Source of the DNA: an uncultured Clostridia bacterium
Lineage (GTDB): Bacteria > Bacillota > Clostridia > Christensenellales > Borkfalkiaceae
Assembly: GCA_934249215.1 (NCBI GenBank)
Contig: CAKQKN010000143.1
Span: 1-12,182, forward strand
Direction: 5' to 3'
Length of the DNA stretch: 12,182 nucleotides
The first letter of the stretch is position 1. Every line of letters starts with the position of its first letter. This document shows, in pieces, positions 1 to 7,101 of this stretch. The translations under genes were made by a program, and so were the position numbers. The notes beneath the pieces are model-generated. The model was not told the DNA's origin and searched no databases. It saw only the letters and a program-made list of their open reading frames with translations.

Positions 1-48
1 TCCGATTGCCGCCGCTTTTCCTTAAAACGATTCCGCCGAATATAAATA

Positions 49-78
49 AAAAGGTTGCGGGAAATTCCGCAACCTTTT
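49..78 (-). terminator. Intrinsic terminator of rplS
   Basis: A perfect 12-bp inverted repeat (arms 49-60 and 67-78, 6-nt loop) lies 15 bp past the rplS stop codon. Read on the minus strand it is followed by a T-rich stretch (TTTATTTATA). The rplS frame ends in two in-frame TAA codons before it. This is a classic Rho-independent terminator and marks the end of the rplS transcript. Confidence 0.93.
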
Positions 79-93
79 CGTTTAATCGAATTA

Positions 94-438
94 TTAAAGC
101 ATTTCTTTAACCTTGGCAGCCTTACCCGTACGTCCTCTGAGATAGTACAGTTTCGCCCTTCTGACTTTACCGCGTCTTACAACGTCAACCTTGACAACCT
201 TGGGCGAATGAACGGGGAACGTTCTTTCCACGCCGATACCGAAAGAAAGTCTTCTTACGGTGAAGGTTTCGCTGATGCCGCCGTGTCTTTTCGCGATGAC
301 GACGCCTTCAAAAATCTGAATTCTCGTCTTGTCGCCTTCGATAACTTCGAAAGATACTCTTACGGTATCGCCGACGTTGAATGAAGGAGTTTCGGCTTTG
401 AGATTCTCTTGATTAATCTGATCGATTATGTTTGCCAT
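94..438 (-). CDS. rplS: 50S ribosomal protein L19
   Basis: Ribosomal protein L19 sits at the interface of the 30S and 50S subunits. The 114-residue product is the normal family length. It shows the L19 signatures: an N-terminal helix followed by FNVGDTVRVSFEVIEGDKTRIQ, the segment GVVIAKRHGGISETFTVRR, and the basic C-terminal part with KVRRAKLYYLRGRTGKAAKV (about residues 90-110). The start is supported by a full AGGAGG ribosome-binding site at 450-455, 11 nt upstream. In many Firmicutes rplS follows rimM-trmD; here its neighbour is the DUF1292 gene. A candidate promoter and strong terminator suggest that it is transcribed alone. Identification is essentially certain. Confidence 0.98.
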   Translation of the reverse strand: MANIIDQINQENLKAETPSFNVGDTVRVSFEVIEGDKTRIQIFEGVVIAKRHGGISETFTVRRLSFGIGVERTFPVHSPKVVKVDVVRRGKVRRAKLYYLRGRTGKAAKVKEML

Positions 439-449
439 TATGACTTATA

Positions 450-540
450 CCTCCTATATTACTAAGCGTTCGTTGCCATAATGCAAGAGGACCGCCAGAA
501 GTCACTTTGATATTTTATCATAACGAAAGAACGTATGCAA
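450..540 (-). promoter_or_regulatory. Candidate rplS promoter, leader and strong RBS
   Basis: On the minus strand a −35-like TTGCAT (535-540) is separated by 17 bp from a −10 element TAAAAT (512-517), which carries an extended −10 TG one base upstream. Transcription would start near 505 and give a leader of about 65 nt before the rplS ATG. The leader holds a short TTGC/GCAA stem and the AGGAGG ribosome-binding site (450-455). L19 leader motifs that give autogenous control are known in Firmicutes, but I cannot match this leader to that family by eye. The −35 box matches the consensus at only three of six positions, so the promoter call is moderate. Confidence 0.5.
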
Positions 541-560
541 GCGTTTTTACGCCACGTTTG

Positions 561-582
561 AAAATTTGACTGAAAAATCAAA
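561..582 (-). terminator. Weak candidate terminator after the DUF1292 gene
   Basis: Minus-strand stem TTTGA/TCAAA (arms 578-582 and 565-569) with an 8-nt loop is followed by TTTT. The stem is only 5 bp and AT-rich, so termination would be weak or absent. It is listed because it lies between the DUF1292 stop and the rplS promoter. Confidence 0.2.
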
Positions 583-604
583 GGACTTTTATGGGATTCG
601 GGGA

Positions 605-1069
605 TTATTCGTTTTCGCCCTTGTCGTTTTTGCATCCGCAAGTATCGCAGTCGTCTTCGCAGGTGCAGTTGTCGCAATCTTCGTCGCAATCGCAGTCTTC
701 GCAGTCGCATCCGTCAAGTTCGGCGGCTTCGGCGGAGGCTGCCTGTTCGTCCATTTCGTTGCAGAACTGCTCGTACACCTTTTCGAGAAGGGCTTCGTCC
801 GAAACGGGTTTGAGATCGGCGCTTCCGTCCTCGTTTTCCTCGCCTGCTTCGAAAATGACTACGCTCTGGTCGTCAAGACCTTCGATTTCCTCCGCGGGAA
901 GGAAAAATACGTACCATTTTCCGTCGAACTGCGTTCCGCCGACGTGCGCGAATTTGTAGGCTTTGCCGGATTCGTCGAAAAGTTCGACTATTTCTTCCTC
1001 TTCGTCCCCGCAGCAACCGCAGTCGCAATCGTGTTCATGTTCGTGATCGTGTAATTTCTTTTCGTCCAT
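605..1069 (-). CDS. DUF1292 (UPF0473/YrzB-like) protein with Cys/His-rich ends
   Basis: The middle of this 154-residue protein (about 26-105) fits the DUF1292 family of small acidic Firmicutes proteins: EEIVELFDESGKAYKF, then FDGKWYVFFLPAEE, QSVVIFEAGEE and a terminal EALLEKVYEQF helix. The family has no established function. The ends are odd. Residues 7-20 form an alternating His/acidic run followed by C15, C17, C19 and C20. Residues 121-146 contain ten cysteines (121, 123, 126, 128, 132, 135, 137, 141, 144, 146) interleaved with Asp/Glu in CxC and CxxC patterns. These look like metal-binding or redox tails, an inference from composition. The start has a GGAG site 7 nt upstream. The gene lies downstream of ruvX, matching the yrrK-yrzB order known in Bacillus. 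A 228-bp spacer separates them. Confidence 0.85.
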   Translation of the reverse strand: MDEKKLHDHEHEHDCDCGCCGDEEEEIVELFDESGKAYKFAHVGGTQFDGKWYVFFLPAEEIEGLDDQSVVIFEAGEENEDGSADLKPVSDEALLEKVYEQFCNEMDEQAASAEAAELDGCDCEDCDCDEDCDNCTCEDDCDTCGCKNDKGENE

Positions 1070-1297
1070 TTTGTTTCTCCGTTTTTCGGTTCGCGCGGTT
1101 CTTCCCCGCTTTTTTGCGGAAATTTAATCGTGCACCGTTATTTTTTAATCGTTTTTATTATTGCCCGTCCGCGTATTTTTATTTTCGTTTTTTCGAACGG
1201 AACTTTTTCTTTTGAATATCGAGCCGACCGCGTTTTCGGTCGTTCTTCGGTCTTGCGGTCGTGGTTTCAGCCGATTTTCGAGGCGGCGATTGATCGC
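1070..1297. other. ruvX–DUF1292 spacer, no gene
   Basis: This 228-bp stretch is A-rich on the minus strand, with short stems such as GCGG/CCGC around 1098-1112 and a CGACCG/CGGTCG pair near 1226-1242. I see no convincing reading frame and no promoter with well-spaced −35/−10 boxes. It may carry a promoter or leader for the DUF1292 gene that I cannot resolve. Confidence 0.4.
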
Positions 1298-1732
1298 TTA
1301 TACCTCGTTTTTCGACTTATAGGCGGCTTTTCGCATATAATCGTCGAGAATGAAGGACGCGGCGACGGCATCGACGACTTTCTTTCTCTTATCCCGACGC
1401 ATGTCCTCGCTTATAAGCACGCGGTGGGCTTCCATCGTGGAAAAACGCTCGTCCGTCGCGACGACGGGAATCTTAGTGGAATTTTTCAACTCGTCGATAA
1501 ACGAGCGGGTTTTTGCCGTTTGTTCGCTTTCGGAACCGTCGAAGTTGAGCGGAAGTCCGCAGACGATTTCGTCGGCGCCGCGCTCCTCCGCTTTTTTTAC
1601 AAGGTACTTTACGTCGTCCGCAAAATTCTTGCGGTGATAGGTTTCGAGCGGAAGCGCCATGCTCCCGAACGGGTCGGAAACGGCAATACCGATGCGCTTA
1701 TCGCCTATGTCGAATGCAATATACTTTTTCAT
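1298..1732 (-). CDS. ruvX: RuvX/YqgF family nuclease (putative Holliday junction resolvase)
   Basis: RuvX/YqgF proteins have an RNase H-like fold and are linked to Holliday-junction resolution and, in E. coli, to 16S rRNA 5'-end maturation. The 144-residue length is typical. Visible family motifs are AFDIGDKRIGIAVSDP with the first acidic residue D8, CGLPLNFDGS (59-67), TDERFST (93-99) and VVDAVAASFIL (119-129) with D121. It starts 7 nt after the MFS stop codon with only a weak AGAAG close to the ATG, so translational coupling with the upstream gene is likely. The last residues (KAAYKS, 135-140) are encoded by one copy of the dispersed TATAAGTCGA repeat. That either reflects insertion of the repeat into the gene's end or chance. 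Confidence 0.95.
   Translation of the reverse strand: MKKYIAFDIGDKRIGIAVSDPFGSMALPLETYHRKNFADDVKYLVKKAEERGADEIVCGLPLNFDGSESEQTAKTRSFIDELKNSTKIPVVATDERFSTMEAHRVLISEDMRRDKRKKVVDAVAASFILDDYMRKAAYKSKNEV
1306..1334 (-). repeat. Dispersed TATAAGTCGA repeat, copy F (in the ruvX 3' end)
   Basis: The exact core TATAAGTCGA lies at 1312-1321 on the minus strand, preceded by GAAAAGCCGCC. It is the only listed copy inside a confident gene, where it encodes KAAYKS near the RuvX C-terminus. Confidence 0.5.
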
Positions 1733-1739
1733 CTTCTGA

Positions 1740-3497
1740 TTATTCGTTCGTTCCTTTTTCCGCCGCGGATTCTTTTTCCTTGAGTTTTTTGACGGTAAGG
1801 TTGTCGCCGTGTTTTACGAAAAACATCGTTATGAACGACAGCACCGCAAAGATCGTCGAGTAGAAGAACAGAGGATGCATGCTACCGAACAAATCCATCA
1901 CGAAGCCCGAAAGAATGGGCGTGACGATCTGAGCAGCCATACTTGCCGTGTAGTAGTAACCGGTGTATTTCCCGACGTTGCCGCCCTTTGCGAGTTCGAC
2001 AACCATCGGGAAAGAGTTGACATTTATCGTCGCCCAGCCGATTCCGCCGAGCGCGAAGAATACGTCGATAAAAATCGACGGCGTGTTCGAATCGAAAAAT
2101 GCGATTATGAAGAACGCCACGGCAAGACAGCAAATTCCGATCAGAATACTGCGTTTCCTGCCGATCTTGCCCGCGAGGAAACCCGCGGGAACGTACGATA
2201 TAATCGCTGCGGCTTGAGCGAGAAGAAGAGTCAGGTTGAAGTTTTTGTGAAGAATATTCGTCGCGTAAAGCGAATATTTCGAGCTGACAGCGTTGTAACC
2301 GATATACCACAGCGCGACCGACGCGAGAATGAGAATAAGCGATCTGAACTTCGCTCTGTCGCTTTTCAGAAGGTCTTTCATTCCGCCCTTTTCGGCACCG
2401 CTCGTTTCTTTGACTTCACCGTCAACGTAGTCCTCGATTTCGTCGCTGTCCGTTTCAAAACCGAGTTTTTTCGACTCGTCCTGCATTTCTTTCGCCCATT
2501 GAGGCTCGCGAACGAGCGCGATGAACGCGATAAGTCCGAACGCCATCAGCGCGCAGACGGCGATTACGTAGCCGAGAAAAGACGACGTCTGATTTGCCAG
2601 CGAGGACGTTTTGAACACGATTCCGAGCATCAGCACGATCATTGCGCCCGCCGTTCCCATAAGATTTATCACGGCGTTTGCTTGCGATCGGAGCGGTTTT
2701 ATCGTTACGTCCGGCATGAGCGCGACCGCAGGCGATCGGAAGGTCGCCATCGAGATCAGCGTTACGAGCAGTATCAGAATGAAGAAGATCAGCGGGACGG
2801 GGTTACTCAGCGTTTTGCTCCAGGCATAGTTGCTGTGCGCTTCCGAAACGAGGCACGTGTAGGCGTTTTGCTTTATCGAGTCGCCCGCTTTCGTTGCGCC
2901 GACGCCCGCGTTTTCGGTATAGAATGCGTTATAGCGTCCGGTTGCGGTGTCGAAAAGATAAGTCGTTTCGTAGTCGATCGAAAGGAACCAGTTTTTTGCT
3001 TCTTCCGCTTGCTCGGCGGTGAGATTTTCGTAGCTCGTGTTAAAACACACTTTGGCGGCGTAATCTCTTATCTTGTATTCCTTCGGCATCGATTTGTCGA
3101 AAACGTACGTTTTTTCGGCGTTGGGAATAGATTCGTTGAGATCCCAGTACATTTCCTGCGCAGTGCCTTCGGATATCTTGATCTGTTCGAGCTGGGCGTT
3201 GTCGGCAAAAGTAAGACCGATGAACGCGGCGATCGCAACGATCGTTCCGAGAACTATGTAAGGCGTGCGCTTACCGTATTTCGTGTTCGTCTTGTCCGAC
3301 AATGCGCCGAAAAGCGGAAGCAGAAACACCGCAAGAATGTTGTCGAGCGCCATTATTACCCCCGACCACGTTTGATTCATTCCGAATTTGTTTACGAGCA
3401 TAAGCGGTACTATCGCTTCGTACGCTTGCCAGAAAGCACAAATCAGAAAAAAAGCAAAACCGACGAAAATTGTTCGTTTATAATTCAGTTTCATCAT
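1740..3497 (-). CDS. MFS transporter, SLC45-like, with a large extracytoplasmic loop
   Basis: A 585-residue membrane transporter of the major facilitator superfamily; the substrate is not evident. Predicted TM1 (about 10-30), TM2 (42-63) and TM3 (78-97) surround the cytoplasmic motif A, GALSDKTNTKYGKR (64-77). The C-terminal half has AGKIGRKRS and the stretch GGIGWATINVNSFPMVVELA followed by GKYTGYYY, which recall the SLC45/sugar-transporter-like branch. Residues about 98-232 form an insert of about 135 polar residues between TM3 and TM4, on the outer face by topology; ordinary MFS loops there are short. A second acidic cytoplasmic loop lies at about 335-380. Two ATGs are adjacent. AAGGAGT (3501-3507) leaves 4 nt to the first and a better 7 nt to the second (3494). 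The stop lies 7 nt before ruvX, so the two are probably co-transcribed. Confidence 0.85.
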   Translation of the reverse strand: MMKLNYKRTIFVGFAFFLICAFWQAYEAIVPLMLVNKFGMNQTWSGVIMALDNILAVFLLPLFGALSDKTNTKYGKRTPYIVLGTIVAIAAFIGLTFADNAQLEQIKISEGTAQEMYWDLNESIPNAEKTYVFDKSMPKEYKIRDYAAKVCFNTSYENLTAEQAEEAKNWFLSIDYETTYLFDTATGRYNAFYTENAGVGATKAGDSIKQNAYTCLVSEAHSNYAWSKTLSNPVPLIFFILILLVTLISMATFRSPAVALMPDVTIKPLRSQANAVINLMGTAGAMIVLMLGIVFKTSSLANQTSSFLGYVIAVCALMAFGLIAFIALVREPQWAKEMQDESKKLGFETDSDEIEDYVDGEVKETSGAEKGGMKDLLKSDRAKFRSLILILASVALWYIGYNAVSSKYSLYATNILHKNFNLTLLLAQAAAIISYVPAGFLAGKIGRKRSILIGICCLAVAFFIIAFFDSNTPSIFIDVFFALGGIGWATINVNSFPMVVELAKGGNVGKYTGYYYTASMAAQIVTPILSGFVMDLFGSMHPLFFYSTIFAVLSFITMFFVKHGDNLTVKKLKEKESAAEKGTNE

Positions 3498-3565
3498 CCG
3501 ACTCCTTATATCATATATGGAAAATCAACCGTTATGAAAAGTCAACCGACCGCAAAAAATCAGCG
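3498..3565 (-). promoter_or_regulatory. Repeated CAACCG motifs upstream of the MFS gene
   Basis: Upstream of the MFS start, the plus strand carries GAAAATCAACCG (3520-3531) and GAAAAGTCAACCG (3536-3548), a near-perfect direct repeat with a period of about 17 bp. A third, weaker version (AAAAAATCAGCG, about 3553-3564) follows. Spacing near 1.6 helical turns beside a transporter start suggests an operator, but this is inference. No −35/−10 pair with proper spacing was found among them. Confidence 0.3.
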
Positions 3566-3626
3566 ACCATCGTTGATCTTTATCGCACGGTACGCAAAAC
3601 ATTCACGATTTTTGACAATATTTATC

Positions 3627-3655
3627 GAAAAGACGGGCTATAAGTCGATTATCCG
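3627..3655 (+). repeat. Dispersed TATAAGTCGA repeat, copy A
   Basis: The exact core TATAAGTCGA is at 3639-3648, preceded by GAAAAGACGGGC and followed by TTATCCG. It begins a few bases beyond the stop codon of the zinc-ribbon gene and is oriented against it. Confidence 0.6.
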
Positions 3656-3660
3656 CCGTT

Positions 3661-4374
3661 TTACTTACCCTTGAAGAGCAAAGCACGGCAGTTTTCGCAC
3701 TCGATCATGGAGTCTTCTTTTTTGAGTTTGTCGAGTTGTTTCATCGACAGTTCCGTGCCGCAACTGCCGCAATGGCTGTCCTTTTCGCCGAGAACGTATA
3801 CGATCGGGAAGCGTTTGTCTTTTCTCTTATCGGTATATTTCGCCATCAGATCGGAGGGAATGTCCTTTGCAATATTTTTGAGTTCGGCTTCGATTTTTTT
3901 GATTTCCGGCTCGAACGGGGCTTTGAATTTGTCGTACTCCGCACCCGAAACTTTTAGTTGTTCCTGATAGAACTTCGTTTCCTTGCTCAATTTCGCATAC
4001 TGGCGGGCGACGTCGTTCATTTCGGTTTCGATCCGCTGAACTTTTCTCATCAGTTCGTCGAGTTTTTTGCCGAGTTCGTCCGCTTTGCCATTTAGATAAG
4101 AGATTTCTTTTTCGTCGGTCGCGCCGTCGGCAATAGCACCGAATTCGAGATTGTCTGCCTTGATTTTTTCAAGTTCTTCCGTGAGAGCGGAATATAAACC
4201 GCAAAGTTCGCTTGCTTTTGCCTCGATTCCCGCGAGCGTTTCGCCTACGGTAGACAAAAATTTGCGCGCTTTCACGCCGTTTTTGCGGGCTTCGCAATCT
4301 TTAAGTTGCTTTTCGATTGCAAAAAGTTTTTTGTCCTCTTCCTGATACGCAAGAAGTTTTTCGATTACAGACAT
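3661..4374 (-). CDS. Coiled-coil C4 zinc-ribbon protein (zf-RING_7 / CdsZ-like)
   Basis: This 237-residue protein has a long charged helical region (about 1-175) with heptad-like patterning, then a C-terminal zinc ribbon: CGSC at 202-205 and CENC at 226-229, giving four cysteine ligands. This layout matches the bacterial C4-type zinc-ribbon family (zf-RING_7, formerly DUF164), often encoded beside nif3-family genes, as here. Members have been linked to nucleic-acid or translation-related roles, but a precise function cannot be assigned from sequence. A GGGAGG site (4381-4386) about 6 nt upstream supports the ATG. It is separated from nif3 by a 148-bp spacer with strong secondary-structure potential. 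Repeat copy A follows directly after its stop. Confidence 0.9.
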   Translation of the reverse strand: MSVIEKLLAYQEEDKKLFAIEKQLKDCEARKNGVKARKFLSTVGETLAGIEAKASELCGLYSALTEELEKIKADNLEFGAIADGATDEKEISYLNGKADELGKKLDELMRKVQRIETEMNDVARQYAKLSKETKFYQEQLKVSGAEYDKFKAPFEPEIKKIEAELKNIAKDIPSDLMAKYTDKRKDKRFPIVYVLGEKDSHCGSCGTELSMKQLDKLKKEDSMIECENCRALLFKGK

Positions 4375-4408
4375 ATTTTACCTCCCTGTTTTTATTCCCG
4401 ATATCCGT

Positions 4409-4517
4409 CGATTTGCGCTGCGGCGCGATCTTCAATCGCCCGCGACTTCGCGCTCCGCGACTTAACTCCGCGTTTTGAAGAGCGGCAACGTAAAACGATT
4501 TTATTTTACGCAAATCG
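4409..4517 (-). other. Potentially structured spacer between nif3 and the zinc-ribbon gene
   Basis: The spacer is bounded by a 9-bp inverted repeat, CGATTTGCG (4409-4417) and CGCAAATCG (4509-4517), about 90 bp apart. Inside are a 7-bp palindrome CGTAAAA/TTTTACG (4489-4495, 4504-4510), a CGCGA/TCGCG hairpin (4441-4452), a bulged GGCGCGAT/ATCGCC stem (4422-4440) and a direct repeat of GCGACTT (4442-4448, 4457-4463). None is followed by a T-run as expected for a terminator. It could be a processing site, attenuator or leader of the zinc-ribbon gene. Confidence 0.35.
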
Positions 4518-4522
4518 CCGCG

Positions 4523-5299
4523 TTACATAAAGCGTTCGTCGAGATAAAAACGGTATTTGATATTATTTTCGTCGCACGTTTTGCGTGCAAATTCGAGCAT
4601 GGCAATCGCCTCGCTCGCATAGTGGGTGAGCTGGAGAACACACTTCCCTTTTTCGAGCGCGTTAAGCAGCACATGGTGCGGAATATCGGCGGACACGAGC
4701 ATTTCGCAGTCAATCGCGACGTCGATAAGATTTTCGTCAAGCCCCGCGCCGCAAAAAGATGCGACGGCGGTTATTTCCGTTTCGGGATTGCCGAACGCCA
4801 TATATTTTTTCGTTCCGATTGCCGAAACGATCGCTTTCACTCGTTCGAAAAAAGTCGTTTTTTCCACTTTGAATGAGCGTCCGAAACCGCGCCCGTCAAC
4901 CGTGTTTTCCAGAATTTTCAAGTTTTCAACGTTCCGTGCGCCGCAAAGAAGAGCGAGCCCGTCGTCGATTCCGCCCTTTGCGGAGTCAAGGCTCAAATGT
5001 GTCGAATAGACGGTGATTCCGTTTTCGATGCAACGGGTGTATACGCCGCACGAAATGGTTTTTATCGGTCGATAAATCGCGGGGTGATGCGTGATAATAA
5101 GCTTATAGCCCGACTTTTCGGCAAGATCGACGACCGCGCGGTTAAGGTCGAGAGCAAACACCACGCCCTCCGTTTCCTTTTCGCGCCCCTCGATCAGAAG
5201 TCCGCTATTGTCGTATGCGCCGAGCACCGAACAAGCGGCGGCTGAAAGAGAGAGCGGGGCTTTTTCGTTCATTATCCGAAGTATTTCGTCAATTCTCAT
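4523..5299 (-). CDS. Nif3-like dinuclear metal-centre protein (DUF34/NIF3)
   Basis: The 258-residue product belongs to the NIF3/DUF34 family, widely conserved proteins with a dinuclear metal site; family members are hexameric. It is related to B. subtilis YqfO but lacks the long inserted domain, so it is the short form. Motifs seen: YDNSGLLIEG (29-38), THHPAIY (70-76), STHLSLDSAKGGIDDGLA (99-116) and near the C-terminus SADIPHHV and LTHYASE (224-230). H71/H72, H101, D105, H226 and E230 are the likely metal ligands. The start overlaps the trmK stop by 11 nt, so translation is probably coupled; trmK next to nif3 is a conserved Firmicutes arrangement. Enzymatic activity is not settled for the family, though cyclohydrolase-like and tRNA/metal-related roles have been proposed. 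Confidence 0.95.
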   Translation of the reverse strand: MRIDEILRIMNEKAPLSLSAAACSVLGAYDNSGLLIEGREKETEGVVFALDLNRAVVDLAEKSGYKLIITHHPAIYRPIKTISCGVYTRCIENGITVYSTHLSLDSAKGGIDDGLALLCGARNVENLKILENTVDGRGFGRSFKVEKTTFFERVKAIVSAIGTKKYMAFGNPETEITAVASFCGAGLDENLIDVAIDCEMLVSADIPHHVLLNALEKGKCVLQLTHYASEAIAMLEFARKTCDENNIKYRFYLDERFM

Positions 5300-5948
5300 C
5301 GCTTATTATCCCCTTTAGTTCTCTTATTTTTTCGTCGAACGCCGCGGCGTCCTTTTCGGAAGCGACTTTCGATTTGTAATTCAGCGTTTTTTCGAGTTCC
5401 TTATTTAAATATGCGAGAAAGTCAGCAGAACGCTCTTTCAGGTTCGTCCGACCGTATGCAAATTCTTTTTCGGTATATTTTTCGCAAAAAACGCCCTTTT
5501 CCGCATATATGATATGATAGAACCGCTCGTCGGAAAAAACGTAATCTTTTTTTATTCCATAGCCGCTTTTTTCGAGAAAACGCCTGACTTTATCCTGATT
5601 TTTCATCGGGGAAAGCAGAAGTTTTTCGGGCAAAAAAGGCGATTCGGACAAGATTTTGATCGTTTCTTCGCCTCCCATTCCCGCAATCAACACCGTTTCG
5701 CACGGGGGAACGAGTTTCAGTCCGTCGCACAGCACTGCGGTAGCTTTTCCGCAGTCGATATATTTTTTGAGCAGTTTCTTCGCTTTTTCGAGGCTGGGCG
5801 CCGAAATATCCGAAACGATGACGCTTCGGCATTTTCCCGAAGTCAAAACGGCTTCGGCAATATATCCGTGGTCGCACCCGACGTCGGCAAAGGAAGAACA
5901 TTTCGGTATTTCCGAAAAGATTACCTGAAGTCTTTTATTCATTTTCAT
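5289..5948 (-). CDS. trmK: tRNA (adenine(22)-N1)-methyltransferase, TrmK family
   Basis: TrmK methylates N1 of A22 in the tRNA D-loop using S-adenosylmethionine. The frame contains the SAM-binding segment FADVGCDHGYIAEA (20-33), a second acidic loop VSDIS (45-49), the AGMGGEETIKIL motif (about 89-100) that follows the sheet core, and a C-terminal helical region, all as in YqfN/TrmK. I chose ATG 5948 (219 residues) because the sequence after it aligns with the usual family start, KRLQVIFSEIP. A TTG at 5984 in the same frame would add 12 basic residues, and another ATG lies two codons inside. None has a strong ribosome-binding site. It lies between rpoD and nif3, and the nif3 start overlaps its end. 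Confidence 0.93.
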   Translation of the reverse strand: MKMNKRLQVIFSEIPKCSSFADVGCDHGYIAEAVLTSGKCRSVIVSDISAPSLEKAKKLLKKYIDCGKATAVLCDGLKLVPPCETVLIAGMGGEETIKILSESPFLPEKLLLSPMKNQDKVRRFLEKSGYGIKKDYVFSDERFYHIIYAEKGVFCEKYTEKEFAYGRTNLKERSADFLAYLNKELEKTLNYKSKVASEKDAAAFDEKIRELKGIISDEN

Positions 5949-6005
5949 TCGTTTTTCGGCGGCAAGTTTCGTTTTTTTCGGCAAATTCAGCCCAATAAAA
6001 CGAAC

Positions 6006-6034
6006 AAGAAGTGCCCGCCGAAGTCGATTATCGG
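6006..6034 (+). repeat. Dispersed repeat, degenerate copy B
   Basis: AAGTCGATTATC (6021-6032) is identical to 12 bases of copy A. The upstream half is an A-rich/GC block, but the TATA part is replaced by CCGA. It lies 12 bp beyond the rpoD stop, oriented against rpoD, the same placement as copy A relative to the zinc-ribbon gene. Confidence 0.4.
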
Positions 6035-6045
6035 ACTGTATCCGC

Positions 6046-7101
6046 TTAATCGAGAAAATCTTTGAGCCGTTTGCTTCTCGACGGGTGACGAAGTTTGCGG
6101 AGCGCTTTCGCCTCTATCTGACGGATTCTTTCACGCGTTACGTTGAACTCCTTGCCGACCTCTTCGAGCGTTCTCGGTCTGCCGTCGTCGATCCCGTAGC
6201 GCAGACGAAGAACCTTTTCTTCCCTCGGTGTGAGCGTGTCGAGCACGCTTATGAGTTGCTCTTTGAGCATCGTGAAAGCGACGGTATCGCTCGGAGCGGT
6301 TGCCGTTTCGTCCTCGAGAAAATCGCCGATGTGACTGTCCTCTTCTTCGCCGATAGGCGTTTCGAGCGAAACGGGATCTTGCGCGATCTTCTGAATTTCC
6401 ATTACGCGCGCTTCCGAAATTCCCATTTCTTCCGCGATTTCGGCGGGGGTCGGTTCTCTGCCGAGTTTCTGAAGAAGCGTTCTTGCAACCCTCACCTGAC
6501 GGTTGATCGTTTCGACCATATGCACGGGGATTCTTATCGTGCGAGCCTGGTCGGCGATCGCCCTCGTGATTGCCTGACGAATCCACCACGTCGCGTAAGT
6601 CGAGAACTTGAACCCTTTCTGATAGTCGAACTTTTCGACGGCTTTCATAAGCCCGAGGTTGCCTTCCTGAATGAGATCGAGGAACTGCATTCCGCGTCCG
6701 ACGTAGCGCTTGGCTATCGATACGACAAGACGAAGGTTTGCTTCCGAAAGGCGCCTTTTTGCCGTTTCGTCGCCGTTCGCCATACGCTTTGCAAGCTCGA
6801 CTTCCTCTTCCGGAGACAACAGCGGAACCCGACCGATGTCCTTGAGATACATCTTGACGGGGTCGTCCATGTTTATTTCTTTGAGAAGCTGATCGTAAAG
6901 GTCCTTGTCTTTTTCGTAGTCGTTGACTATGGTTATGTGCGCGTCGTCAAGCGCCTTATAGATAAGGTCGACCTGCTCGCCGCTCGCATCGACGGCGTCA
7001 AGTCTGTCGCAAAGGTAATCGGACGACAAACTGCCCGTCTTTTTACCCTCTTCGATAAGCGATTTTGTTATTTCCTCCAAAAGCTGATCGGAAACACTCA
7101 T
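6046..7101 (-). CDS. rpoD: Housekeeping RNA polymerase sigma factor (RpoD/SigA)
   Basis: This is the primary sigma factor, directing RNA polymerase to most promoters. The 351-residue protein resembles SigA-type sigma factors, with a short N-terminal region 1 (about 1-75). Region 1.2 is DPVKMYLKDIGRVPLLS (80-96). Region 2 includes DLIQEGNLGLMKAVEKFDY (142-160) and the −10-binding TYATWWIRQAI (168-178). Region 3 starts with RIPVHMVETIN. Region 4.2 has the helix-turn-helix VTRERIRQIEAKALRKLRHP (321-340). The start carries GGAGG about 7 nt upstream. It follows dnaG after a 233-bp spacer, the conserved macromolecular-synthesis arrangement. No truncation or missing region is evident. Confidence 0.98.
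   Translation of the reverse strand: MSVSDQLLEEITKSLIEEGKKTGSLSSDYLCDRLDAVDASGEQVDLIYKALDDAHITIVNDYEKDKDLYDQLLKEINMDDPVKMYLKDIGRVPLLSPEEEVELAKRMANGDETAKRRLSEANLRLVVSIAKRYVGRGMQFLDLIQEGNLGLMKAVEKFDYQKGFKFSTYATWWIRQAITRAIADQARTIRIPVHMVETINRQVRVARTLLQKLGREPTPAEIAEEMGISEARVMEIQKIAQDPVSLETPIGEEEDSHIGDFLEDETATAPSDTVAFTMLKEQLISVLDTLTPREEKVLRLRYGIDDGRPRTLEEVGKEFNVTRERIRQIEAKALRKLRHPSRSKRLKDFLD

Noticed and set aside
3612..3644. TTGACA followed by TATAAG as a plus-strand promoter
   Set aside because: The spacer is 21 bp, too long for a normal vegetative promoter, and other repeat copies have no −35 box, so the TATAAG is better seen as part of the repeat.
1809..3674. Very long open plus-strand frame opposite the MFS gene
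   Set aside because: It is Arg-rich, has no family features and mirrors the codon bias of the clear transporter gene on the other strand; a shadow frame.
5100..5121. Seventh apparent copy of the dispersed repeat inside nif3
   Set aside because: It matches only up to TATAAG and is explained by coding for EKSGYK in a conserved protein; the TCGA part is absent.
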